This document shows positions 30,271 to 39,921 of a stretch of DNA of 64,000 bases, in pieces. This stretch comes from Xanthobacteraceae bacterium (lineage in GTDB: Bacteria > Pseudomonadota > Alphaproteobacteria > Rhizobiales > Xanthobacteraceae): positions 496,001 through 560,000 of the forward strand of contig JAHBZB010000001.1 in the NCBI GenBank assembly GCA_019635635.1, in the 5' to 3' direction. Both the position numbers and the translations under genes were made by a program. The notes beneath the pieces are model-generated. The model saw only the letters and a list, made by a program, of their open reading frames with translations. It was not told the DNA's origin and ran no database searches. Numbering within the stretch: position 1 is the first letter of the stretch; every line of letters begins with the position of its first letter.

Positions 30271-30822
30271 ATGAACACCCCCCATAAACCAGACACTTTC
30301 TACGGCACCACGATCGTCGCGGTCCGCAAGGGCTCGAAGGTCGCGATCGCCGGCGACGGCCAAGTCTCGTTCGGCAATACGGTGATGAAGTCGAACGCGA
30401 AGAAGGTCCGGCGTCTGACCGGCGGCAACGTGATCGGCGGCTTCGCCGGCGCCACCGCCGACGCGCTGACCCTGTTCGACCGGCTGGAGGCCAAGCTCGA
30501 ACAGCACAAAGGCCAGCTCGCGCGGGCCTGCGTCGAGCTTGCCAAGGACTGGCGCACCGATCGCTATCTGCGCCGGCTGGAAGCCATGATGCTGGTCGCC
30601 GATAAAGACATCACGCTCCTGCTCGCGGGTACCGGCGACGTGCTCGAACCGGAGAACGGCATCGCCGCGATCGGCTCGGGCGGTTCCTATGCGCTTGCCG
30701 CCGCGCGGGCACTTGCCGATTCGCAGCACGATGCGGAAGAGGTCGCGCGCCGCGCGCTCGATATCGCAGCCGACATCTGCATCTACACCAACCGCAACGT
30801 CACCATCGAGACCATCGGATGA
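30271..30822 (+). CDS. hslV: HslV (ClpQ) peptidase subunit of the HslUV protease
   Basis: A proteasome-like threonine peptidase that degrades proteins unfolded by HslU. A short pro-sequence of 12 residues precedes TTIVAVRKG; Thr13 becomes the N-terminal nucleophile after processing. [25 protein letters not shown] and [19 protein letters not shown] follow. It has 183 residues. An ATGA overlap couples it to the next gene, a membrane protein, rather than directly to hslU. Confidence 0.97.
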   Translation: MNTPHKPDTFYGTTIVAVRKGSKVAIAGDGQVSFGNTVMKSNAKKVRRLTGGNVIGGFAGATADALTLFDRLEAKLEQHKGQLARACVELAKDWRTDRYLRRLEAMMLVADKDITLLLAGTGDVLEPENGIAAIGSGGSYALAAARALADSQHDAEEVARRALDIAADICIYTNRNVTIETIG

Positions 30823-31799
30823 TCCGCGAAAGCGACCTAGAACAGGCGGTTTCGCAGAACGTCATCAGCGCCGAGCAGGCGGCGAAGTTGCGCGCGCTCG
30901 CCGAAGCGCGCATCCGCAAGCCGCACGAGACCAATGAGCGCTTCGTGGTCGTCAACAATCTCGCGGAGTTGTTCGTCTCGATCGGACAGGTGCTGTTCTT
31001 CGCGGCCCTCCTGATCGCGGGCGGCAGCATCGGCGCGGGCTTCGGCGTAATCGCCGGATGGGCCATGGCGGAATTTTTCGCGGGTCATCGCAACATGCGC
31101 TGGCCCGCGGTGGTCGCGAGCATCGCGGCGGCCTTGTGCGCGGCCTGGCTCGTCTTCGTCGCAACCGGCGGATTCGACCGCGACGAATGGCAGGCGAAAT
31201 TGTTGCTGCCTTATCTCGCGGCGCTTATCAGCATCGGCCTTTCGATCTGGCGCTACCGGCTACCGTTTCTCGCGCTACCCTTCGCCTGCTCGCTCGCCGG
31301 ACTCGCGGGCGCGCTCCTGCCCTGGCCGCGCGAACTTAGCCTCGTTACGGCCGGCGCGATTGCGCTTCTGCTTGCGGTCGTGCTCGATCTTTCGGATCGC
31401 GACCGCATGACGCGAAAGAGCGCGTTTGCGTTCTGGCTCTATGTCGCGGGCGCGCCCTTGTTCCTGCATCCGATCTATTCCTCGGTGACGTCGCCCGGGC
31501 AATCGCTGGTCGCGATCGCGCTGGTGCTCGGGATCGCGGCGGCGTCGTGCCTGTTCGGGCTGCTCCTCGACCGGCGCTCGCCGATCGTGGCGTCCTTGAT
31601 CTATCTCGGCATCATCATCGTCTGGAGCGCGCGGGCGCTTGCGATTTCGCCTTCGCTACAGACAGCACTCGCGCTCTTCATTCTCGGCAGTGGCGTGATG
31701 CTGCTCGGTATCTGGTGGAAGCAGGCGCGCGCAGCACTGCTTTCGGTGGTGCCCGCTGCTTTCGTAAACCGGCTGCCATTAACGGAAGTCCGTACATGA
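30819..31799 (+). CDS. Multi-pass membrane protein, possibly DUF2157-related
   Basis: 326 residues with a soluble N-terminal helix region of about 50 residues ([20 protein letters not shown]), then about nine or ten hydrophobic spans. The start resembles DUF2157 proteins, where a short predicted helical domain precedes membrane spans, but I cannot confirm the family. Function is unknown. It is coupled by ATGA to hslV before it and by ATGA to the DUF2585 gene after it, so all three should be made together. Confidence 0.65.
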   Translation: MIRESDLEQAVSQNVISAEQAAKLRALAEARIRKPHETNERFVVVNNLAELFVSIGQVLFFAALLIAGGSIGAGFGVIAGWAMAEFFAGHRNMRWPAVVASIAAALCAAWLVFVATGGFDRDEWQAKLLLPYLAALISIGLSIWRYRLPFLALPFACSLAGLAGALLPWPRELSLVTAGAIALLLAVVLDLSDRDRMTRKSAFAFWLYVAGAPLFLHPIYSSVTSPGQSLVAIALVLGIAAASCLFGLLLDRRSPIVASLIYLGIIIVWSARALAISPSLQTALALFILGSGVMLLGIWWKQARAALLSVVPAAFVNRLPLTEVRT

Positions 31800-32401
31800 C
31801 CGCATCGATGCCGCAGGCCGACTACGAAGCGGCAAAACGCAATACGCTGCTCGTTCTCTTGGTGCCGCTCGCCATCGTCGCGTTGCAGGCGTTAATCCTC
31901 TACGCGATGGGCCGCCAGCCGATCTGCGCTTGCGGCTTCGTGAAGCTCTGGGAAGGCGACGCTTTCGGTCCCGGTAACTCACAACACCTTGCCGACTGGT
32001 ACACGCCGTCCCACGTCATTCATGGCTTCATCTTCTATTTTTTTGCGTGGGCAATCTTTCGCAAGGCGAGCATGCCATGGCGCTTTGCCGTCGCGGTGCT
32101 GATCGAAGCCGGATGGGAAGTCGCCGAAAACACGCCCTATGTCATCGAGTACTACCGCAACAATACCGTGTCGCTCGGTTATGTCGGCGACAGCATCATC
32201 AATTCGGTGATGGACGTGGTCTGGATGGCGCTCGGCTTTCTCGTCGCCTGGCGCGCGCCGGTGCTCGTCACCGTCGTGCTCGCACTGGCGATGGAGGCGC
32301 TCGCTGCCTATGTAATCCGCGACAACCTCACGCTGAACATCCTGATGTTCGCCTACCCCTTCGAATCTATCAAGGCGTGGCAGACCGCCATCGGCCAGTA
32401 A
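31796..32401 (+). CDS. DUF2585/UPF0314 membrane protein
   Basis: 201 residues with about four or five hydrophobic spans. It contains the conserved loop PICACGFVKLWEGDAFGPGN near residue 43 and QHLADWYTPSHVIHGFIFYF near residue 63. The block EAGWEVAENTPYVIEYYR near residue 104 marks the DUF2585 family, found in Alphaproteobacteria and of unknown function. The conserved His, Glu and Tyr in these loops hint at a catalytic or ligand-binding site at the membrane. It lies 12 bp before hslU. Confidence 0.8.
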   Translation: MTASMPQADYEAAKRNTLLVLLVPLAIVALQALILYAMGRQPICACGFVKLWEGDAFGPGNSQHLADWYTPSHVIHGFIFYFFAWAIFRKASMPWRFAVAVLIEAGWEVAENTPYVIEYYRNNTVSLGYVGDSIINSVMDVVWMALGFLVAWRAPVLVTVVLALAMEALAAYVIRDNLTLNILMFAYPFESIKAWQTAIGQ

Positions 32402-32413
32402 CCCAGAGTATCC

Positions 32414-33721
32414 ATGTCCGACTTCTCGCCCCGCGAAATCGTTTCCGAGCTCGACCGCTTTATCGTCGGCCAGCACGACGCCAAGCGCGCGGTCGCGATT
32501 GCGCTGCGCAACCGCTGGCGGCGTCTGCAACTCGACGACAAGTTGCGCGAAGAAGTACTGCCGAAAAATATCCTGATGATCGGGCCGACCGGCGTCGGCA
32601 AGACCGAGATTTCGCGCCGTCTCGCGAAACTCGCGAACGCGCCGTTCCTGAAGGTCGAAGCGACCAAGTTCACCGAAGTCGGCTATGTTGGCCGCGACGT
32701 CGAGCAGATCGTGCGCGACCTCGTCGAAATCGGCATTGCACTGACGCGCGAAACCAAACGCCGCGACGTGCAGGCGCGCGCGCATGTCGGCGCGGAAGAA
32801 CGCGTGCTCGACGCGCTCGTCGGTCCGGCGGCAAGCCCTGCAACGCGCGAGAGCTTCCGCAAGAAACTGCGCGCGGGCGAACTGGATGAGAAGGAAATCG
32901 AGATCGAGATTTCCGGCGGCGGCAATCCGCAAATGCCGATGATCGATATTCCCGGCATGCCGGGCGCGCAGATGGGTGCGATCAATATCGGCGACATCTT
33001 CGGCAAGGCCTTCGGCGGCAAGCCGAAGACGCGGCGCGTCACCGTGAAGGAGGCGCATCCGCTTTTGCTCGCGGAAGAGTCGGACAAGTTGCTCGACCAG
33101 GAATCGGTCACGCAGGAAGCGATCCGCATCGTCGAAAATAACGGCATCGTGTTTCTGGACGAAATCGACAAGATCTGCGCGCGCGAAGGCATGCGCGGCG
33201 ATGTTTCGCGCGAGGGCGTGCAGCGCGATCTTCTGCCGCTAATCGAAGGCACCACCGTCAACACCAAATACGGTCCGGTGAAATCGGACCACATTCTCTT
33301 CATCGCGTCCGGCGCGTTCCATGTCGCGAAACCCTCGGATTTGCTGCCTGAATTGCAGGGCCGGCTGCCCATTCGCGTCGAATTGAACGCGCTCAGCCGC
33401 GACGATTTCCGCCGGATTCTGACCGAGACCGAAGCCTCGCTCATCAAGCAGTCCATCGCGCTGATGAAGACCGAAGACGTGAACCTCGTGTTCACCGACG
33501 ACGCGATCGACGCACTTGCCGACGTCGCGGTCGAGGTGAATGCCCGGCTCGAGAATATCGGCGCGCGGCGGCTGCAAACCGTGATCGAGCGGGTGCTGGA
33601 CGAAATCAGCTTCACCGCGCCGGATAAGTCGGGCGAGACGCTCACGATCGACGGCGAATATGTGAAGAAGCGAGTCGCGGATCTCGCGAAGGACGCGGAT
33701 CTTTCGCGCTATATTCTGTAA
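32414..33721 (+). CDS. hslU: HslU (ClpY) ATPase subunit of the HslUV protease
   Basis: An AAA+ unfoldase that feeds substrates into HslV. Walker A GPTGVGKT is at residues 57-64, Walker B is in [12 protein letters not shown], and [15 protein letters not shown] and [14 protein letters not shown] are family motifs. The tail ends LSRYIL, the HslV-docking C terminus. It has 435 residues. It is separated from hslV by two membrane-protein genes but is still within the same tightly packed run. Confidence 0.97.
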   Translation: MSDFSPREIVSELDRFIVGQHDAKRAVAIALRNRWRRLQLDDKLREEVLPKNILMIGPTGVGKTEISRRLAKLANAPFLKVEATKFTEVGYVGRDVEQIVRDLVEIGIALTRETKRRDVQARAHVGAEERVLDALVGPAASPATRESFRKKLRAGELDEKEIEIEISGGGNPQMPMIDIPGMPGAQMGAINIGDIFGKAFGGKPKTRRVTVKEAHPLLLAEESDKLLDQESVTQEAIRIVENNGIVFLDEIDKICAREGMRGDVSREGVQRDLLPLIEGTTVNTKYGPVKSDHILFIASGAFHVAKPSDLLPELQGRLPIRVELNALSRDDFRRILTETEASLIKQSIALMKTEDVNLVFTDDAIDALADVAVEVNARLENIGARRLQTVIERVLDEISFTAPDKSGETLTIDGEYVKKRVADLAKDADLSRYIL

Positions 33722-33730
33722 ACCGCCGAC

Positions 33731-34312
33731 TTATCGACGGCGGCGCACGCGAATATAAAGCGCGCCGGCGCCGCCGTGACGGGCCGCGGCTTCCTCGAAG
33801 CCGATCACCAGCGCGCGAAATTCGGGCAGCGAAAGCCAGAGCGGCACCTGCCGCTTCAACACGCCGCCTTCGTTCGACCAGCTATCGTCGCTGCGCTTGC
33901 CCTTATCCGTGCCCTTGCCGGTAATCACGAGCACCAGGGCGTGCTCGCGTGCCTGCGCGGTTTCGAGAAAGCGCAACAGCCGCGACTTCGCTTCGGCCTG
34001 CGTGTAACCGTGTAAATCGAGCTTCGCGTCGTAGCCGGCGCTGCCGCGCGAGAGTTTCGATTTCAGCCGCCGGTCGATCGGCGCAAGCGGAGGCGGCGGC
34101 GGATCGCGGTGCTTCACCGGAGGCACAGCGAGGGGACGTTTTCTTTTCTCGATGCCGCGCGAAAGCTGATCTTCGACCGCAAGCGCTTCCGGCTCGCGGC
34201 CGGTTTTGGTGCGGCGGCCGGGAAGCGGTTTGATCGATTTTGCGATCTCGTCCCAGAGCGACTGGTCCTCGCCGGTCAGTCCGCGCTTTTTGCCCCCGCC
34301 GCTGCCGCTCAT
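33731..34312 (-). CDS. Smr-domain protein
   Basis: 193 residues: a basic, Pro-rich N-terminal half, then a Smr (small MutS-related) domain with the LDLHGYTQAEA motif near residue 98 and VITGKGTDKGKR near residue 129 (the HGxG/TGxG pattern). Smr domains are nucleases or nucleic-acid binders involved in repair or ribosome quality control; which applies is unknown. Its ATG overlaps the mltA TGA as ATGA. Confidence 0.88.
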   Translation of the reverse strand: MSGSGGGKKRGLTGEDQSLWDEIAKSIKPLPGRRTKTGREPEALAVEDQLSRGIEKRKRPLAVPPVKHRDPPPPPLAPIDRRLKSKLSRGSAGYDAKLDLHGYTQAEAKSRLLRFLETAQAREHALVLVITGKGTDKGKRSDDSWSNEGGVLKRQVPLWLSLPEFRALVIGFEEAAARHGGAGALYIRVRRRR

Positions 34313-35673
34313 TTTTTCGGCTCGTCTTTTTTAGGCGCGTCTTTCTGCGCGTCAGGTTTGGGCGCTACCTTCTTCTGCGCGTCTTTCTTTTGCTCTTCGG
34401 CTTTCGGCGGCTCTTTCTTTTCCGGCTCGGGGCGATAATCGGGATTGGGAATATTCGCGGCCGCGGCAAGCCGCACCGGATCGATCTCGTTCGGCACCAG
34501 CATGAAGAACGCACCGGGATTGCGAATGCGGCCCGCGATCGCGCCGGCATCCGCGCCGCCGCCGAAATAAATATCGGCGCGCGCAATGCCGACAATCGCG
34601 GAGCCGGTGTCCTGCGCGATCATCAGGCGATTGAAGGGCTGGCCTTCCTTCGTGTTCTGCAGTTGCAGCTTCGCCTCGATCCAGAACGGTGTGCCATAGA
34701 CGTGCAGTTTGTTGTCGACTGCAATCGAGCGCTCTTTCACGAGCGATAAGCCCTGCGCGCCGACCGCTTCTGAATCGGGCGGCAGGTTGTCCACGATCCG
34801 GAAGAAGGTGAAAGCCTTGTTCTGCCGCATCAGCTCGCGGCCTTCCTCCGGCATTTCCGCGATGAACATGCGGATCGTTTCCATCGAGATTTCGTCGCGC
34901 GGCACGATGCCGGTCGCGATCAGGTTACGGCCGATGGGCGTGAAGGTATGGCCGTTATGCGCGGCGTAATTCACTCGCACGAGTTTTCCGTCAGGAAGCC
35001 TGATCCGTGCCGAGCCCTGAATCTGGATAAAGAAGGCGTCGGCGGCGTCGCGCAGCCACACGATCTCGAGGCCGCGTCCGGCAAGCGCGCCGTCTTCGAT
35101 CGCGGCGCGATCATGATACTCGACGAACTTGCCATTCACTCGATGACCGGCACCACCGGTGCTCGGGAAGCCCGCACGCAGCACGCGCTTGCCGAGCCGT
35201 GCCTTCGAGATCAATTCCGGCGGGCGGCGATAGAGAGGAACGGTGAAGCCTTTGGTCAGCGTCAGGCTGCCTTCAACTTCCGGTTCGTAATAGCCGGTGA
35301 GCAGGCCGGTGGTTTCGCCAAGCTTGGAAACGCGGACCGGACGGAAGTTTGTTTCGAAGAATTTTTTTGCGGCTTCGTCGCCTGTGTTTTCCGGCAACGC
35401 AAGCGCGCGCGGGCAGACGTCGCGCAGGGCATTTTCCATCGGCCGCGCGGCGGCGGTTTCTTTACGCTTGAGAATTACTTCGCAACTTTTGCGGAACCCG
35501 GCGAAGACCTGGGCCTGTTTATCGGCACTCCAGCCGTCGAGATCGGCGAAGGTGACGAAGTCGTATTGCGTGTCGGCAAAATCGAGCGGAGCAATATTGG
35601 CGGCAGAGATGCCGCCCGGAAACAGCATCGCGCAGCACGCGATAAATAATTTCGCGTGATGAAGATGCTGCAT
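34309..35673 (-). CDS. mltA: Membrane-bound lytic murein transglycosylase A with a Lys/Pro-rich tail
   Basis: It cleaves peptidoglycan glycan strands to anhydromuropeptides. A signal peptide (about 25 residues) is followed by the MltA domain with TGLLTGYYEPEVEGS near residue 130. The 3D domain has AQDTGSAIVGIARADIYFG near residue 350, with the catalytic-type Asp residues. From about residue 410 on, the protein is a low-complexity run of Lys, Pro, Ala and Glu with repeated QKK/PKK units, absent from E. coli MltA. There is no lipobox in the leader. Tail role is unknown; binding to anionic envelope polymers is one possibility. It is 5 bp downstream of the Tim44-like gene. Confidence 0.9.
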   Translation of the reverse strand: MQHLHHAKLFIACCAMLFPGGISAANIAPLDFADTQYDFVTFADLDGWSADKQAQVFAGFRKSCEVILKRKETAAARPMENALRDVCPRALALPENTGDEAAKKFFETNFRPVRVSKLGETTGLLTGYYEPEVEGSLTLTKGFTVPLYRRPPELISKARLGKRVLRAGFPSTGGAGHRVNGKFVEYHDRAAIEDGALAGRGLEIVWLRDAADAFFIQIQGSARIRLPDGKLVRVNYAAHNGHTFTPIGRNLIATGIVPRDEISMETIRMFIAEMPEEGRELMRQNKAFTFFRIVDNLPPDSEAVGAQGLSLVKERSIAVDNKLHVYGTPFWIEAKLQLQNTKEGQPFNRLMIAQDTGSAIVGIARADIYFGGGADAGAIAGRIRNPGAFFMLVPNEIDPVRLAAAANIPNPDYRPEPEKKEPPKAEEQKKDAQKKVAPKPDAQKDAPKKDEPKK

Positions 35674-35678
35674 CGGCG

Positions 35679-36401
35679 TCAGGCCGTTTCGTTGTTCTCG
35701 ACGAGTTTCCAGTTCGGATCGGAAGACTTCACGTCGCGCGCGAACATCCAGAGATCTTCGACATCGGTCAGCGCCTCGGCGCTGCCTTCGACGACGTTGC
35801 CGTCCTTGTCGCGCGTTGCCGACACGAGCTGCGCCAGGAAGTCGATCGTGATCCGTGCTTCGCTGCCGGCAAGATCGGCTTGTTTGATCTCGGCCTTGTC
35901 GAGCGAGACGAAACGCGATTCCATCTTGTGGCCTTTGGCCTCGCGATCATTCAGCGAGGCGGCGAATTCCTCGAACAGCTCCTTGCCGAGCATGTTGCGC
36001 AGCGTTTTGCGGTCGCCTTCCGCGAAGGCCATCACGATCATCTCGTAGGCAGCTTTCGCCCCGTCGAGGAACTGGCGCGCGTCGAAACTGCGATCGGCCT
36101 TCGCGATCGCGTCGAGGCCCGCTGCAACGGCACTGCCCGGCGTGGCAATGCCGGCCCAGCGTTCCGCCGCCGGCACTTCGCGCTCCGCGTCGCGCGCGAC
36201 GGGGGCCGCCTCTTCATTGCGGTTCGGGATATTGGCGGGCTTGTCGGGAAGCGTCGCCGGCTTCGGCGTCTCGCCTGAATAAGGGTCGAACGGCGGCCGC
36301 TCGTGGCCAGTGCGGGTGCCAAGCACGCTACGCAGCTTCGCGAAGATGAAGACCGCGAGGGCGAGGAATATGATTGTGTAGATGTCGAACACGGCGTTCA
36401 T
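35679..36401 (-). CDS. Tim44-like domain protein (TimA-type), inner-membrane anchored
   Basis: 240 residues. An N-terminal hydrophobic anchor (IYTIIFLALAVFIFAKL) precedes a Pro-rich linker, then a Tim44-like C-terminal domain from about residue 90 (FDARQFLDGAKAAYEMIVMAFAEGDRKTL). This is the bacterial relative of the mitochondrial import motor protein Tim44, common in Alphaproteobacteria near secB. It may link membrane to chaperone or translocase components; function is inferred from homology only. It diverges from secB across a 278-bp gap. Confidence 0.85.
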   Translation of the reverse strand: MNAVFDIYTIIFLALAVFIFAKLRSVLGTRTGHERPPFDPYSGETPKPATLPDKPANIPNRNEEAAPVARDAEREVPAAERWAGIATPGSAVAAGLDAIAKADRSFDARQFLDGAKAAYEMIVMAFAEGDRKTLRNMLGKELFEEFAASLNDREAKGHKMESRFVSLDKAEIKQADLAGSEARITIDFLAQLVSATRDKDGNVVEGSAEALTDVEDLWMFARDVKSSDPNWKLVENNETA

Positions 36402-36679
36402 CGTCTATGTCGTTCCGGCCCGGAAGCGCTGCAAGGAGCGGTTTTGAACGGTATTTCCCCGCTCATATGGGATTTTTGCGACCTCTTCCAAGCCGCTGCG
36501 TCGATTTAGGCACTCCAATAACTCACCGGCAGGTTAAACGATCCGCTTTACCCGCGCCAATGGCGCAAATAGCCGCCAAAGCGGGCTTTCTTGTGCCCCT
36601 TCCGGCCCCATGGTAGCGAGCCCGCGTTCCGGCGGAGGGCCGCCGGCCGCATCCGAAATTCGAGGCTGGAGCAGAAATC
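36402..36679. other. Divergent intergenic region between Tim44-like gene and secB
   Basis: This 278-bp gap holds the promoters of both genes, but I could not pick a convincing -35/-10 pair. FxsA, often encoded near this locus in relatives, is not present. Short open frames here show no protein-like features. Confidence 0.5.
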
Positions 36680-37156
36680 ATGACGACGCAGAACGGCGGC
36701 ACCACGGACGCCCAGGTGCCCGGCCTCGGAATTCTCGGTCAGTACGTCAAGGATCTCTCGTTCGAGAATCCGCATGCGCCGCAATCGCTGATGGCGCAGC
36801 CGGAGCAGCCGCCGGCCGTCGACGTTCAAATCAACGTCAATGCCAAGCCGATGGCGGAGACGGACTACGAGGTCGAGCTCAAGGTTGAGGTAAAGGCCGA
36901 GGACAAGAAGGCGAAGCGCGTGCTCTTCAATCTGGAGCTGACCTATGCCGGCGTGTTCCGCCTGACCAACGTACCGAAGGACAGCGTGCAGCCGCTTGCC
37001 CTGATCGAATGTCCGCGGCTCCTGTTTCCCTTCGTGCGCCGGATCGTCGCCGATTCGATCAGCGAAGGCGGCTTCCCGCCGATCATGTTGCAGCCGGTGG
37101 ATTTCGCGGCGCTGTTCCGCGCGCGCGCGGAAAGCCAGAACGCGGTAAAATCCTGA
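36680..37156 (+). CDS. secB: Protein-export chaperone SecB
   Basis: It keeps preproteins unfolded and hands them to SecA. The 158-residue protein matches SecB: LGQYVKDLSFENPHAP near residue 18, VDVQINVNAKPM and the acidic YEVELKVEVKAEDK. LFNLELTYAGVFRL and the RLLFPFVRRIVADSISEGGFPP block near residue 115 complete the pattern. Its stop is one base from that of the converging dnaQ. Confidence 0.97.
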   Translation: MTTQNGGTTDAQVPGLGILGQYVKDLSFENPHAPQSLMAQPEQPPAVDVQINVNAKPMAETDYEVELKVEVKAEDKKAKRVLFNLELTYAGVFRLTNVPKDSVQPLALIECPRLLFPFVRRIVADSISEGGFPPIMLQPVDFAALFRARAESQNAVKS

Positions 37157-37157
37157 A

Positions 37158-37871
37158 TTATTCGGCGGCGGTGATTTTCTCGTCGCTGAGATAATCGAGC
37201 CAGACCGCCTTTTCCCCGAGCGTCGAGACAAATTTGCGATGCTCGCTGCGCTCGGTTTCGCTTAGAAGCGAAATCTGCCGTGATTGGCGCGACGCGCTTG
37301 CGGCCACCGTTATCGTCAATTCCTCGCGGACTTCAGTGACGAGGCCGAGTCTCGCCTGACGGCCGCCGGCAAGCTCCGCATAGACTTCGGCCAGCAGTTC
37401 CGCGTCGAGCAGCGCGCCGTGCTTGGTGCGGCGCGAATTGTCGATGCCATAGCGCGCGCAGAGATCGTCGAGCTTGTTGCCGCCGCCCGGATGCTTGCGG
37501 CGCGCAAGCGTCAACGTGTCGATCACGCGGTCGCGCGTCGGCGGCACCAGCCCGCACTTCTTCAGCTCGAAATCGATGAAGGTCATGTCGAAGCCCGCGT
37601 TATGCGCGACCAGCTTCGAATCGCCGCCGATGAATTCGAGGAATGCTTCCGCGACTTCCGCGAATTTCGGCTTGTCTTTTAGAAACTCTTCGCTCAGCCC
37701 GTGGACCGCTTCGGCCTGCGGGGGCATGTCGCGTTCGGGATTGATATAGGCGTGAAAGGTCGCGCCGGTCGGAATGCGGTTCAACAACTCGACACAGCCG
37801 ATTTCGACGACGCGGTCGCCGGTCGAAGGGTCGAAGCCGGTGGTTTCGGTGTCGAATACGATTTCGCGCAT
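37158..37871 (-). CDS. dnaQ: DNA polymerase III epsilon subunit (3'-5' proofreading exonuclease)
   Basis: The proofreading subunit of the replicative polymerase. DEDDh exonuclease residues are visible: Asp7 and Glu9 in VFDTETTGFD, Asp in HNAGFDMTFID, and His and Asp in HGALLDAELLAEVY. It has 237 residues. It is the last gene of the run ppsR-maf-aroE-coaE-dnaQ; its ATG directly abuts the coaE stop. Confidence 0.96.
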   Translation of the reverse strand: MREIVFDTETTGFDPSTGDRVVEIGCVELLNRIPTGATFHAYINPERDMPPQAEAVHGLSEEFLKDKPKFAEVAEAFLEFIGGDSKLVAHNAGFDMTFIDFELKKCGLVPPTRDRVIDTLTLARRKHPGGGNKLDDLCARYGIDNSRRTKHGALLDAELLAEVYAELAGGRQARLGLVTEVREELTITVAASASRQSRQISLLSETERSEHRKFVSTLGEKAVWLDYLSDEKITAAE

Positions 37872-38474
37872 TTACTTTTTCCTGGTCCAGCCGGGCGAGA
37901 ACACTTCGGCGAGCACTTCTTTCACCTGCTTCCGGGCAAATTCGAGTCCCTGGCCGGTATCGATCACGAAATCCGCGCGGGCGCGTTTTTCCGAATCAGG
38001 CAGTTGCCGCTTCAGGATGGCCTCGAATTTTTCCGGCGTCATCCCCGGCCGCGCAAGAACGCGCGCACGCTGGATGTCGTGCGGCGCGCTGACCACGATC
38101 ACGGCATGGAACTTTCCCGGATCGCAGGTTTCGAACAGGAGCGGAATGTCGAGCAGCACGGCCTTGGCGCCGGATTTTTCGGCGTCCGCCATGAATTGCG
38201 CGCGGAGTTTTCCGACCAGCGGATGAATGAGTTTCTCGAGTTTCGACAAGGCTTGGGGTTTGCCGACGACATGCGCCGAAAGTTTCTCGCGGTCGACGGT
38301 TCCGTTCCTGGTGGTGCCGGGGAACTCGCGCTCGATCAGCGGCACCGCTTCACCCGCATATAATTGATGCACGGCGGCGTCGGCATCGAACATCGGCACG
38401 CCTTCCTCGACGAACATCTGGGCTGTGGTGCTTTTGCCCATGCCGACAGAACCGGTTAGCCCGAGCACGATCAT
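37872..38474 (-). CDS. coaE: Dephospho-CoA kinase
   Basis: It phosphorylates dephospho-CoA in the last step of CoA synthesis. The P-loop GSVGMGKS is at residues 8-15. [14 protein letters not shown] and [11 protein letters not shown] match the family. It has 200 residues. It overlaps aroE by 4 bp (ATGA), as is usual in rhizobial genomes. Confidence 0.96.
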   Translation of the reverse strand: MIVLGLTGSVGMGKSTTAQMFVEEGVPMFDADAAVHQLYAGEAVPLIEREFPGTTRNGTVDREKLSAHVVGKPQALSKLEKLIHPLVGKLRAQFMADAEKSGAKAVLLDIPLLFETCDPGKFHAVIVVSAPHDIQRARVLARPGMTPEKFEAILKRQLPDSEKRARADFVIDTGQGLEFARKQVKEVLAEVFSPGWTRKK

Positions 38475-39313
38475 TTCCCCGCGCCCTTCAAAAGATCGGC
38501 GACGATCAGATCGCGAAGTTCCTTAGTGACTTTGGGACGCACGCCGAACCAACGCTCGAAGCCGGGAACGGCCTGATGCAGCAACATCCCGAGGCCATCG
38601 ACCACCGGGTAGCCACGTTCGCGCGCCTGCTTCAACAGCTCCGTCTCGAGCGGCGCATAGACAATGTCGCTGACGGCAGCGCCGGTTTTCAGATTCTTCA
38701 GGTTGATTTCGAGCGGCGGCTGCCCGCTCATGCCGAGCGAGGTCGTGTTGACGAGGAGATCGGCGGAAGAAAGCAGCGATTCCAGATCGCCGAAGCCGGC
38801 AATGTTCGCTTCGATCTTTATTTCGTTCGTGAGTTGCGCGGCGCGTTCGCACGAGCGATTCACGATGGTGATTGTTTCAACACCGCGCATCTTCAGTCCG
38901 TAAGCGATCGCGCGCGCGGCACCGCCGGCGCCCAACACAATGGCGTGCCGCGTGTTTGCATCCCAGCCGGGAATCGTATCGTCAAAATGCGCGAGATAAC
39001 CCGCGACGTCGGTGTTGTCGCCGTGAAGCGTGCCGTTTTCGACCCAGAGCGTGTTTGCGACACCGAGCGCGCGCACGACATCAGTCGCTTTCGCGACGTT
39101 TCGTGCGGCGGCTTCTTTATGAGGGAGCGTCACGTTGCAGCCAACGAAAGAGCCGTTTGCGAAGTTCTTCAAGAACGCGTCGATCTCGGGCGGCTTCACT
39201 TCGTGGCGGACATATTCGCCGTCGATCTTGTATTTGCGGAGCCAATAGCCGTGGATCAGCGGCGAGCGCGAATGCGCGACTGGATAGCCGATGACGCAGG
39301 CGCGCTTTTTCAC
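38471..39313 (-). CDS. aroE: Shikimate dehydrogenase
   Basis: It reduces 3-dehydroshikimate with NADPH in aromatic amino-acid synthesis. [19 protein letters not shown] near residue 6 is the shikimate-binding start, [13 protein letters not shown] holds the catalytic Lys, and [15 protein letters not shown] is the NADP loop. The start is a GTG at 39311-39313, decided by a GTGA overlap with the maf stop; this gives 280 residues. Confidence 0.95.
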   Translation of the reverse strand: MKKRACVIGYPVAHSRSPLIHGYWLRKYKIDGEYVRHEVKPPEIDAFLKNFANGSFVGCNVTLPHKEAAARNVAKATDVVRALGVANTLWVENGTLHGDNTDVAGYLAHFDDTIPGWDANTRHAIVLGAGGAARAIAYGLKMRGVETITIVNRSCERAAQLTNEIKIEANIAGFGDLESLLSSADLLVNTTSLGMSGQPPLEINLKNLKTGAAVSDIVYAPLETELLKQARERGYPVVDGLGMLLHQAVPGFERWFGVRPKVTKELRDLIVADLLKGAGK

Positions 39314-39921
39314 GACACGATCATCCCGGCTTTTCTGCAATAAGCGAGCAGCGGCATCAGCGGCATGCCGAGGATCGTGAAGTGATCGCCCGCGATCTTT
39401 TCGAACAGATTTACGCCGACACTTTCGAGTTGGTAGGCGCCGACGCTCTGCATGACGCGATCCCCCGCATCTGCGAGATAGGCGTCGAGAAAAGCGTCGC
39501 TAAGCGCGTGCATTGTGAGATGTGCGGAGGACACCGTCTCGAACAACACGTTACGATCGCGCAGAAGCGCGATGCCCGAATGCAGCGCGTGAGTCTTGCT
39601 CGAAAACTTTTTCAATTGCGCGCGCGCGGCATCGATCGATTTCGGCTTGGAGAAGCGTTCGCTGCCAAGCGCGAGCGTCTGGTCGGCGCCGAGCACGATC
39701 CTGCCGGGGTTGCGTTTTGCAGTCTCGAGCGCTTTCGCGCGGGCCAATAGTAATGCAGCGCCTTCGGGCGTGGCGGCTTCCTTCGGCGACGCGGCTTCGG
39801 CCGCGCGCTCGTCGATGTCCGCGGGGTCGATCACGAGCGGAATGCCGGCGGCTTCCAGGAGCGCGCGGCGCGGCGCGCTTTTCGAGGCGAGCACCAGCGG
39901 CTCTCCCTGCCACAGCGTCAT
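39310..39921 (-). CDS. maf: Maf-family nucleotide pyrophosphatase
   Basis: 203 residues with the Maf signature [16 protein letters not shown] near residue 11, [11 protein letters not shown] near residue 75 and [14 protein letters not shown] near the C terminus. Maf proteins hydrolyse dTTP/UTP or modified nucleotides and are linked to division arrest; which subtype applies cannot be told from sequence. Its ATG overlaps the stop of ppsR. Confidence 0.93.
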   Translation of the reverse strand: MTLWQGEPLVLASKSAPRRALLEAAGIPLVIDPADIDERAAEAASPKEAATPEGAALLLARAKALETAKRNPGRIVLGADQTLALGSERFSKPKSIDAARAQLKKFSSKTHALHSGIALLRDRNVLFETVSSAHLTMHALSDAFLDAYLADAGDRVMQSVGAYQLESVGVNLFEKIAGDHFTILGMPLMPLLAYCRKAGMIVS

